Shown here: piece after piece, positions 20,769-27,274 of the stretch | Layout of the letters: the number at the start of each line of letters is the position of its first letter | Position numbering within the stretch: position 1 is the stretch's first letter | DNA from: a virus | IMG/VR virus record: IMGVR_UViG_3300037247_000643 | Span: 1 to 39,434 of that record | DNA: 39,434 bases | Direction: 5' to 3' (one strand) | The notes under the pieces: generated by a model | The model's database searches: none | What the model was told of the DNA's origin: nothing | Seen by the model: the letters and a program-made list of their open reading frames with translations, nothing else | Made by a program: the position numbers and the translations under genes

Positions 20769-21104
20769 ATGAACGAAAGATTGATCCCTGTTGCTAGCTT
20801 CTACCTTGAGACGGATTCTGATGGGGATGGAATAGCTGGTGTATATATACCCCAGGATATACGGGTTACGCACATTTCCGTTTTTGTGACCCTTGCTGGT
20901 TCGCCTGGTACGGCTACCATTGATATTCAGGATGATGCGTCGGATGCTGTAGCAGCCGTAGACATTAGTTCTAATGGGCTGAAAGACATAACCGATTTCG
21001 AGGCCGCAAGTGGCTCGTTACTTGAGCTGGACCTGAACTTGCTTGAGGGCACCAGCCCTACAGCTAAGGGCGAAATCGTGCTGTGGGGGCACGTAGGCGA
21101 GTAG
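20769..21104 (+). CDS. Small virion protein, decoration-like
   Basis: 111 residues, ATG 20769 behind GGAGGA, first gene after the capsid gene. All-beta composition: ASFYLETDSDGDGIAGVYIP, THISVFVTLAGSPGTATIDI, then SLLELDLNLLEGTSPTAKGE. Position and fold type fit a head decoration or fibre protein, but no specific family is recognised. Confidence 0.55.
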   Translation: MNERLIPVASFYLETDSDGDGIAGVYIPQDIRVTHISVFVTLAGSPGTATIDIQDDASDAVAAVDISSNGLKDITDFEAASGSLLELDLNLLEGTSPTAKGEIVLWGHVGE

Positions 21105-21112
21105 CCTAGCAA

Positions 21113-21511
21113 ATGAACTTTGAACAGGCGGAGCTAGCTGCTGCTGTGGTTAGTGCCACCAGTAAGGATGTACTTGACGAAACCTGCTTGGTAGTTGGGT
21201 ATAAAGAACTCAAACGTGATTGCATAGACTACCTAAAGGTGATGGTCGACTACGGAATTGGTGGCATACGGCAGTACCTAGCTCCCTTGTCTAGTTTGGA
21301 TGAAATTTTGAGGGAAAGCTGGGGTTCACCCATAGCTTTTCCTAGAAGGAGAAGCCTGGGGCCTGCAGTTGAGCGGTTGGACGATTTGTCATTTATGACC
21401 GAGATTATAGACCTACATGATAAGGGTGCCAACCTAGAGCAGTACCTAGAAACCGAACCGCAGTCGCTCAACTTCTACTACCGAGGCGAAGAGAGCGACA
21501 AAGGAGAATAG
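21113..21511 (+). CDS. Hypothetical head-region protein with YGIGG motif, 132 aa
   Basis: Contains VMVDYGIGGIRQYLAPLSSL followed by DEIL, and an acidic, mostly helical C-terminus. The same motif occurs in the next gene (NYGIGGVKQVSCPLADLEQI), which marks the two as tandem paralogs. The SD is weak. Function unknown; the position between capsid and neck genes suggests a virion or head-assembly role. Confidence 0.6.
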   Translation: MNFEQAELAAAVVSATSKDVLDETCLVVGYKELKRDCIDYLKVMVDYGIGGIRQYLAPLSSLDEILRESWGSPIAFPRRRSLGPAVERLDDLSFMTEIIDLHDKGANLEQYLETEPQSLNFYYRGEESDKGE

Positions 21512-21512
21512 C

Positions 21513-22004
21513 ATGAGCTACGATGTAAGCGAAGCAGCGGCTGCCTTGCTGCACTGGAACGGGTGCCCTGCGGATGGATATGACCTGTTGAAGGCCGGTG
21601 CCTTTGGTGGTGTGTTCAAGGTGTCAGCCAACTATGGCATTGGTGGCGTCAAACAAGTAAGTTGCCCGCTAGCAGACCTGGAGCAAATTATTGGTGCATT
21701 TAGGGCTGATCCCCCAGGGGAGTACGAGCCCGAAACTTTTGAAGACGACGCTCCGGATGAGCTGCAAGCGGAAGACCCTGGCAATGGCGAGCCAGAGCCG
21801 GAAACGGACGAAGCGCCAGAAGACGATAGCCCACCTGTTGAGGACGATGCAGGCAGCGATGCCGAAGCGGAAGCCAATGACGCAGGTGAAGACGAGGCCC
21901 AGCCCGAAGAAGGAGCGGCGGAAGCCGACGACGAGGGCGAGGCAGCCGAAGCGGAGGAAGTTGATGCGGAGGCAGTTGATGAAGTAGAGTCCGAGGACGA
22001 GTAG
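21513..22004 (+). CDS. Paralog of the preceding gene with a long acidic tail
   Basis: 163 residues. Residues 1-67 repeat the YGIGGxxQxxxPLxxLexI module of the upstream gene. Residues ~68-163 are almost entirely Glu, Asp and Ala (for example EAEANDAGEDEAQPEEGAAE), a disordered polyacidic tail. Such tails occur in scaffold-like and DNA-mimicking proteins; either role is possible here. ATG 21513 comes one base after the previous stop. Confidence 0.62.
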   Translation: MSYDVSEAAAALLHWNGCPADGYDLLKAGAFGGVFKVSANYGIGGVKQVSCPLADLEQIIGAFRADPPGEYEPETFEDDAPDELQAEDPGNGEPEPETDEAPEDDSPPVEDDAGSDAEAEANDAGEDEAQPEEGAAEADDEGEAAEAEEVDAEAVDEVESEDE

Positions 22005-22046
22005 CCTTCTAGAGGCTGCGTTAGGCCCGGCTCTACTGGCAACGAC

Positions 22047-22130
22047 CAACCTGTACCCCTTACGCCTACGAGGAGACGCTGTGCTGCACAGTCAGGTTGC
22101 GGTGAGTATAAAGGGGTTGGAAAGCTCACC
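22047..22130 (+). promoter_or_regulatory. Structured intergenic RNA region
   Basis: In a 165-base gap without a gene there are several possible stems: CAACCTG/CAGGTTG (22047-22053/22093-22099) enclosing CTGTG-CTG-CACAG (22079-22091), GGTGAG/CTCACC (22101-22106/22125-22130), and a competing CCCCTT/AAGGGG (22056-22061/22111-22116). These imply at least two alternative folds ahead of the SD at about 22155. No promoter was recognised in the gap, so this is probably a processed or attenuating mRNA segment. Confidence 0.4.
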
Positions 22131-22169
22131 ATTGGACTTATTGAAATACCTTACGGGAGGAAATACAAC

Positions 22170-22454
22170 ATGGTAGGACCATTGAAGCCAATTGGTTTTA
22201 CAGCTAGTGCGGAAGTATCTTCTGAGTCAGACAACAATGTTATCTATGCATTGAGTTTGGCTGCAGGCTCGGGTGCGGCTGGTAGGTTGCAGTTGCTGGA
22301 AGGTGGCAGTGGTGGCACGGTGGTTTGGGAGTTAGCTGCGGTGACAGGCGGCGGCGATAGTATCAACTTTGGGCCAGGCGGCATAGCAGTGAACAATGCC
22401 TATATTACTTTGTCCGGCGCAGGGGCAGTTGGTAGTGCGTCCATTGGCAGCTAG
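22170..22454 (+). CDS. Small virion protein, beta-rich, 94 aa
   Basis: GGGAGG upstream of ATG 22170. Gly/Ala/Ser-rich beta protein (GRLQLLEGGSGGTVVWELAA, then NAYITLSGAGAVGSASI). This composition is common in small head decoration or fibre proteins encoded near the capsid gene. No specific family assigned. Confidence 0.55.
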   Translation: MVGPLKPIGFTASAEVSSESDNNVIYALSLAAGSGAAGRLQLLEGGSGGTVVWELAAVTGGGDSINFGPGGIAVNNAYITLSGAGAVGSASIGS

Positions 22455-22462
22455 GAGTAACC

Positions 22463-23698
22463 ATGACGAGCAGGACACCTATTAGCACATTCAATGCACG
22501 GGTAGATGTATTACTGCTGGGCATACCCGAGACCGATCTTACTTCGGCAAATCGGGACATTGCAGCACGGCATGCAGTGCAGGGCTACAACCGTGACTTG
22601 CCCAGGCGGGAGACTTACGAGTTTGCCGGGGATGCTGGCAACTATTACCTGCTGTGGGGCAAGACAATTGCCATTGTGCAGAGCGATAGGGATGCAGGTA
22701 TTGATTTCCAGGGTACATCGCTAGGTAGCAGTACCGACGAAAAGCTAAGTGTGGCCTTTACTACGGACTATGAATTTGATCTTCACCAAGTCAATCTCCT
22801 ACTAAGTCGTATTGGTGCCACAGTGGGGGGCACGATACAAGCGGCCCTCTATACGGCAAGTGGTATCCTGCCAAGTGTGCTGATTGCTACCAGCGTAACT
22901 GTTGAGATTGACGAGGAGGAAGGTGCGCCACCTGGGTATTACCGCTGGGTAGAGTTCCCATTTGCCGACCCTGTACGTAAGTTGCCTGCGGGTGACTATT
23001 GCGTTGTATTGGAAGAAGGCACGGGCTACACCTATGCCAGCGGCACCAACGAGGTGAACTTGGGTGTAGACCAAAGCAGCGTCATCAACACAGTAGGTAC
23101 CTATAATGGAACTGTTTGGGCAGCCTATGGCACAGACAGCGCAGGCATGTTGGAAGTGCTGGTTAGTATACCTGACTGGCAGCGGGGGCTGGCCCGTATT
23201 ACCGACATTGAGTACCCGGCTGCAGCAATAGCTAGTAATGAGCGGCCTGTGTTGCTGGAGGATGATGAGTTTGACATTTATACCGCTCAGGGTGGGGACT
23301 ACCTGCACTTTCCTAACCTGGCACCGGCTGCGGCGGATAATATACGGCTGCGTTTTACCCGGCCATATATGTGGGTGGAGAGCAGCACAGACCCGGACAT
23401 TGACACGCCGGTAATCCACTTTGAGGCGATATGTAACTTGGCAGCCTCAGTAGCATGCCTGTGGTTAGCAGTGCGGTATGGGCAGAATACAGATAGCAGT
23501 ATTGGTGCAGATGTCGTGCAGCATCAGCAACAGCATACCAACTATGCTACCTTGGCCAAAAAGTTTCAGGGTACCTATATGCAGCTTACGGGCTTACGTG
23601 CCAAAGAAGGACAGCCTGCAGCGGTAATGGTGGACCTGGATATAACACCTGCACATACAGCCGGGGACTTTATGTTCCATGGTAAGCGCACTCGCTAA
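22463..23698 (+). CDS. Head-tail connector (neck) protein with an inserted beta domain
   Basis: 411 residues. The two ends look like one connector family: residues 1-70 (AVQGYNRDLPRRETYEFAGD) and residues ~236-411 (PDWQRGLARITDIEYPA, DEFDIYTAQGGDYLHFPNLA, NLAASVACLWLAVRYGQ, IGADVVQHQQQHTNYATLAK), a layout I know from siphovirus genes between capsid and tail genes. Between them, residues ~70-235 form an extra beta-sandwich (DFQGTSLGSSTDEKLSVAFT, LPAGDYCVVLEEGTGY) resembling choice-of-anchor or carbohydrate-binding modules. This insert would project from the neck. GGAG precedes ATG 22463. Confidence 0.68.
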   Translation: MTSRTPISTFNARVDVLLLGIPETDLTSANRDIAARHAVQGYNRDLPRRETYEFAGDAGNYYLLWGKTIAIVQSDRDAGIDFQGTSLGSSTDEKLSVAFTTDYEFDLHQVNLLLSRIGATVGGTIQAALYTASGILPSVLIATSVTVEIDEEEGAPPGYYRWVEFPFADPVRKLPAGDYCVVLEEGTGYTYASGTNEVNLGVDQSSVINTVGTYNGTVWAAYGTDSAGMLEVLVSIPDWQRGLARITDIEYPAAAIASNERPVLLEDDEFDIYTAQGGDYLHFPNLAPAAADNIRLRFTRPYMWVESSTDPDIDTPVIHFEAICNLAASVACLWLAVRYGQNTDSSIGADVVQHQQQHTNYATLAKKFQGTYMQLTGLRAKEGQPAAVMVDLDITPAHTAGDFMFHGKRTR

Positions 23699-24243
23699 TG
23701 ATTGAGTGGCAGTTCGACATAACAGAGCTAAATGCTTTGGCCGTGGCCATACCTGAGATGATACCCATCATCGTAGACGAGATGGATAAGGCCATGACAG
23801 AAAGCGGCCTGATACTTACCACTTTGGTATCGAGCCGCATTGCTGCCAAGAGCAAGGATACAGGCTTGTTGGCATCAAGCATATTGTTTGCAACCAAAGG
23901 GCTTGGCGGCACCAAACTTGAGGGTGTATCCCAAGCTGGTAAGAAGGTTGGGGTGGGCGGTATAAGCACCAGCATTTACGCCAACTATGTCGAGTTTGGC
24001 ACTAAGGCACATATGCCACCCGTAGAGCCGCTCATATTGTGGGCCAAGCGCAAGTGGGGACTCAGCGACGAGGCAGCCAAGCAAGCAGGGTGGGGCGTAG
24101 CATTAGCAATTGCGGACCATGGTACGTATGCGAAAGGTAACTTCTTCCTAGCATGGTATCACGATGGCGGCGAGCGTAAGGTGCGGGAAATTTGGGACAA
24201 GGTGCCAGTGAAGGTACTCCAACGCTGGGAGCAGGGATTGTAA
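23698..24243 (+). CDS. HK97 gp10-like neck / tail completion protein
   Basis: 181 residues, TAATG overlap with the connector gene. ISTSIYANYVEFGTKAHMPP followed by LILWAKRKWG is the family signature (Y..YVEFGT..H..P...L..W) of the gp10-like proteins that join head and tail. The N-terminal helix-rich segment and the length also fit. Confidence 0.8.
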   Translation: MIEWQFDITELNALAVAIPEMIPIIVDEMDKAMTESGLILTTLVSSRIAAKSKDTGLLASSILFATKGLGGTKLEGVSQAGKKVGVGGISTSIYANYVEFGTKAHMPPVEPLILWAKRKWGLSDEAAKQAGWGVALAIADHGTYAKGNFFLAWYHDGGERKVREIWDKVPVKVLQRWEQGL

Positions 24244-24264
24244 ACATTAGGCCCGAACTTTATA

Positions 24265-24292
24265 AAGGTTAGGGTAAGGAATTGTAAACCTT
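24265..24292 (+). promoter_or_regulatory. Hairpin holding the SD of the tail-terminator gene
   Basis: AAGGTT (24265-24270) pairs with AACCTT (24287-24292), which ends one base before ATG 24293. The loop contains AAGGA (24276-24280). The hairpin places the SD in the loop and the stem against the start codon, which could restrain initiation unless ribosomes arrive from the upstream gene. Confidence 0.35.
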
Positions 24293-24787
24293 ATGGCTTT
24301 CAATGAAGCAAATGTGCGGGCTAGGATACTAACGGTAATCAAATCCGTTGACGATTATGGCAACGCTTATGACTATGCTCGGTGGCTAAACGATTGGAAC
24401 AACCTACGCACCTTATTCAAAACCGAGATAGACAATGTAGCCCAATTGCGGGGCTGGACAATTGAACTGGCGGATATTGAGCAGACGATTGAGACCTTTG
24501 GTGTGCATGGTGATGGCTCAGTACAGGTTGATTACGTATATCGTATCCGGGGCCTAATGAGCCTGGACGATAGCGAGGGAACAGAAAAGACTTTCGTAGC
24601 ACATGCGCTGGCAGTAGTGGCGGCGCTTGATGCTGATAGCAAGCTGCATACTGCCAACTATGAGGATGGAGCTAATAGTAACTTCGTTAGTGAGGCATGC
24701 AGCCGGGCACCTTTCGACCACAGGATGTTTGCGGGCGTATTATGCCATGTGACCGAAATAACCAAGCGTGTCTCGGAGATGGTGTAA
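24293..24787 (+). CDS. Putative tail terminator / neck protein
   Basis: 164 residues. Position directly between the gp10-like gene and the tail tube genes, and the alpha/beta layout (RILTVIKSVDDYGNAYDYAR, then VQVDYVYRIRGLMSLDDSEG), suit a tail terminator or tail completion protein. Sequence identity to a named family is not evident. It is separated from the upstream gene by 49 bases with a hairpin. Confidence 0.5.
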   Translation: MAFNEANVRARILTVIKSVDDYGNAYDYARWLNDWNNLRTLFKTEIDNVAQLRGWTIELADIEQTIETFGVHGDGSVQVDYVYRIRGLMSLDDSEGTEKTFVAHALAVVAALDADSKLHTANYEDGANSNFVSEACSRAPFDHRMFAGVLCHVTEITKRVSEMV

Positions 24788-24963
24788 TGGAAACATTGGG
24801 GAACCAAACGAAGAAGCAATTGACGGAGCAGCGGACTGACCTAAGGCTGCAGCTGGCACTTGTAGACGCAATGTTGGAAAGAATTAGCAAGCAGCGGCGC
24901 GAACTCCGTAAACGCAATCGGGTAGACAGCATGCCTGGTGGCCAGAAGTTCATGAAGGAGTAG
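24787..24963 (+). CDS. Small coiled-coil protein, 58 aa
   Basis: TAATG overlap at 24787. Long basic heptad-like helix (LRLQLALVDAMLERISKQRR). Overlapping frames in this stretch are not protein-like. Function unknown; small coiled coils occur between neck and tail genes of siphoviruses. Confidence 0.55.
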   Translation: METLGNQTKKQLTEQRTDLRLQLALVDAMLERISKQRRELRKRNRVDSMPGGQKFMKE

Positions 24964-24967
24964 GCTG

Positions 24968-25249
24968 ATGAATGAACAGGTTTTTGATGTGGGTGTTGGC
25001 TTCAATATCATGGTTGGCAAAAGCAAGCCAAAGAAATACCGACCAGCTACATTGAGCCAGCAGGAAGACAGGGGATACGACTTACGCTATGAGCCGGGCA
25101 CGGTAGTAAGGCATAGCGAGCTACCAGCACAGGCGCTGGAGGTGCTTGATTGGTTGCAGGAACGTGGCTGCCTGATTGAGCGCAAGAAGGAGGAAGTTGC
25201 GCCGGTAGTAAATGAAGAAACAGACCCGGAGGAGGTAGTGGATGGCTAA
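24968..25249 (+). CDS. Hypothetical tail-region protein, 93 aa
   Basis: AAGGAG upstream of ATG 24968. A beta-rich first half (KPKKYRPATLSQQEDRGYDL), a helix (PAQALEVLDWLQERGCLI) and an acidic end. Its stop overlaps the start of the first tail tube gene by eight bases, so it belongs to the tail operon. No family recognised. Confidence 0.55.
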   Translation: MNEQVFDVGVGFNIMVGKSKPKKYRPATLSQQEDRGYDLRYEPGTVVRHSELPAQALEVLDWLQERGCLIERKKEEVAPVVNEETDPEEVVDG

Positions 25250-25991
25250 ACTCAGCGCACGTTGGACGGCCATCTATTTTGCTGGGTATGTGCTTACTGG
25301 AAATAGCCGTCAGTTTGATGCCGTTATCGAGTATGACGAGCTAGACCTTACGGCTTTTCAAGATGGCATAAAGAATGCCCAGCCTGGATTAGCTAGCGGC
25401 TCTGTTAGCGCAGAGACGTTTCTGAATCCGGCTAGTGATTTGACCCATGATGCTCTGAGTACCGGGCGACTGGGCAGCTACACCGATAACCAATTGCTTA
25501 TTTTCATCGGGCAAAATGCGGCTGTAGCGATTGGCGACCCTGCCTTTATGATGGCTGTAAAGCAGTACAACTATCAGCCTAATCTGCAGACGGCGGCAGC
25601 GGTATTGGCCAATGTTTCATTTGTAGCCCAAACTGAGCCAATGTGGGGGATTGTGCTGGCCGACACGACAATCACCAGCACTACCATGTTTGCTACTGCG
25701 GACAGTGTACGCCAGGCAGCATCAAGCTTAGGTGGCGAGGCAATTTTGCAGGTGCTGCTAGCCTGTGCTACGGATACATATGTAGTAACGATACAGGATA
25801 GTATCAATGATAGTGCATGGACTGACTTGATGGCTTTTTCAGCCGATGCAAGCGCAATTGCGAGCGAGCGGCAAACTGTGGCGGGCAATGTGGATAGATA
25901 TATACGAGCACTAGCTACCCGCACCGGTGCTGCTGGCGACAACTTCAAAATAGCGGTGGCGTTCAAGCGGTACTTGCCAGACGCACCGTAG
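25242..25991 (+). CDS. Major tail tube protein paralog 1
   Basis: 249 residues, GGAGG upstream. It shares with the next gene the start MAKLxxRW, IEYDELDLTAFQDGIKNAQP and GQNAAVAIGDPAF, and continues with a second domain (AILQVLLACATDTYVVTIQD, then RYIRALATRTGAAGDNFKIA) typical of tail-tube C-terminal parts. Tail tube subunits stack as hexameric rings around the tape measure. Which of the two paralogs makes the bulk tube cannot be told from sequence. Confidence 0.7.
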   Translation: MAKLSARWTAIYFAGYVLTGNSRQFDAVIEYDELDLTAFQDGIKNAQPGLASGSVSAETFLNPASDLTHDALSTGRLGSYTDNQLLIFIGQNAAVAIGDPAFMMAVKQYNYQPNLQTAAAVLANVSFVAQTEPMWGIVLADTTITSTTMFATADSVRQAASSLGGEAILQVLLACATDTYVVTIQDSINDSAWTDLMAFSADASAIASERQTVAGNVDRYIRALATRTGAAGDNFKIAVAFKRYLPDAP

Positions 25992-26001
25992 GAGGAATGA
26001 T

Positions 26002-26439
26002 ATGGCAAAGTTAGCAGGTAGATGGATTACCATTGCTTTGAGCGACAGTGTTCCAACCGTCCGGCAAATCGAGAGTGATGTTGATAGCATTGACATCCCC
26101 ATCGAATACGATGAGTTGGATGTAACCGGGTTTAGTGATGCTGTGAAAAACAGCATACCGGGCATGCCTGGCATGAATGTTGAAATCACAGGCACGTTCA
26201 ATCCAGGAGCAGGTACCGGGCTGGCAACGGTAATAATGGACATCGTAGGTGACTATGTAGGCCACACCCTTACCGTCAAGGTGGGGCAAAATGCTGCACC
26301 AACCACGGGCGATCCTGAATTCGAGGGCCTGTTTTGGTGCCCGAAATACCAGGTAAGTGGTTCGCCTACCGGCAAGTTGGTCATAACGGCTAGCTTGCGA
26401 GTATATGGAATCGTTGCACCTGCTTGGGGCACAGTCTAG
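26002..26439 (+). CDS. Major tail tube protein paralog 2 (short)
   Basis: 145 residues behind TAGGAGGA. It opens MAKLAGRWITI, then IPIEYDELDVTGFSDAVKNS and KVGQNAAPTTGDPEF, aligned segment by segment with the upstream 249-residue protein, but lacks its C-terminal ~100 residues. Two tube proteins in a row suggest a duplicated gene with divided tasks. The strong SD and the hairpin following it suggest it may be the more abundant one. Confidence 0.68.
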   Translation: MAKLAGRWITIALSDSVPTVRQIESDVDSIDIPIEYDELDVTGFSDAVKNSIPGMPGMNVEITGTFNPGAGTGLATVIMDIVGDYVGHTLTVKVGQNAAPTTGDPEFEGLFWCPKYQVSGSPTGKLVITASLRVYGIVAPAWGTV

Positions 26440-26453
26440 ACCAAGCATCGTAA

Positions 26454-26491
26454 AGAGAAGGTGGCCGGGGCTAACATACTGGCCCCTTCTC
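26454..26491 (+). promoter_or_regulatory. GC-rich hairpin after the tail tube gene
   Basis: GAGAAGG and GGCC on the left pair with GGCC and CCTTCTC on the right (eleven pairs, one bulged T) around a 14-base loop. There is no T tract, so it is not a complete intrinsic terminator. It may protect the 3' end of an abundant tube mRNA or slow transcription before the chaperone genes. Confidence 0.5.
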
Positions 26492-26546
26492 CACAAGCCC
26501 TATCTAAGCAGTGATGTTACTGCCTAAATGGGGAAAGGAGTTCGGC

Positions 26547-26954
26547 ATGTCCGAGCAAGAGCTTGAGCAGGAAGAGGTACAGGTGGTACCCATCAAGGTA
26601 CCTGGCACCGTGCCAGAATATCCCGATGATTTTATTTTGTTCAAACGACGGGGCTGGACCTTTGGGCACTTTCGTAAATGGGAGACTGTAACTACAGAAA
26701 ATCTCGTCATTCTAGTTTGTGAGCGCATAGAGAGCTGGAGCATTACAGGTGAAGATGGTAAGCCCATACCGTTTGAGCCTACCAACGAAGTGCCCAATCC
26801 GAAGTTCGACGAAAAGACCAATCCAGATGTGGAGCCCTTGTTGGTGGTGCCCAACCCGGATGTATGGGACAAGTTGAGCCCTGGCCAAGCAGCTTGGGTA
26901 ACGGCTTCGTTCCGCATGGCCTATGTAGAGGCTGGACTGCCGGACCCAAACTAA
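26547..26954 (+). CDS. Tail assembly chaperone, short form (gpG-like)
   Basis: 135 residues; ATG 26547 follows GGGGAAAGGAG. It lies between the tail tube and tape measure genes, the conserved position of the lambda G/T pair. The protein is acidic at the N-terminus (EQELEQEEVQVV), with WTFGHFRKWETVTTENLVIL in the middle and ending ...EAGLPDPN. Its final sense codons CCA AAC form the slippery site. No sequence similarity to lambda gpG is claimed; identity rests on position and frameshift. Confidence 0.75.
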   Translation: MSEQELEQEEVQVVPIKVPGTVPEYPDDFILFKRRGWTFGHFRKWETVTTENLVILVCERIESWSITGEDGKPIPFEPTNEVPNPKFDEKTNPDVEPLLVVPNPDVWDKLSPGQAAWVTASFRMAYVEAGLPDPN

Positions 26955-27274
26955 TTGTCGCTGCGGCCAATGCTGGGCAATATGGTGTAGGTGACAGCGA
27001 TGATCCAGACCAACCGGAGTATTTGCCGTGGCCGCTCGAGCGGGCCAAACTATCGCACGATTTGAGTACGTATGGTCAGCAAGTAAATTGGTGGGAACTT
27101 GAAGACCTTGACGTAACAGCGGTGCGCATGCCGCTTTTACTGTTGAACATATACGAGCTGTTCAGGCTGTATGGCCAAGACCTTGATAATATCAAGACGG
27201 AAGAACAGGCCGATATGATAGCAGCCATTGAGAAGCTCAGGAGCTTGTTGAAAGAAGGTGGCACAGGAAGCTAA
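26547..27274 (+). CDS. Tail assembly chaperone, frameshift-extended form (gpGT-like)
   Basis: A -1 slip on CCCAAAC at 26945-26951 bypasses the TAA at 26952-26954 and continues in the other frame to 27274, adding about 107 residues (LIVAAANAGQYGVGDSDDPD onward, ending LRSLLKEGGTGS). The total is about 242 residues. The extension has no plausible SD-led start at its beginning, is clearly coding (helical, WWELEDLDVTAVRM), and ends overlapping the tape measure start. This is the arrangement conserved in long-tailed phages, where the T part contacts tail tube subunits. Confidence 0.8.
26945..26951 (+). promoter_or_regulatory. -1 frameshift slippery heptamer CCCAAAC
   Basis: In frame the heptamer reads C CCA AAC, a canonical X XXY YYZ sequence, immediately before the TAA stop. 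After slipping, the tRNAs would pair with CCC and AAA. I did not find a convincing downstream stimulatory pseudoknot by eye. Confidence 0.85.
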
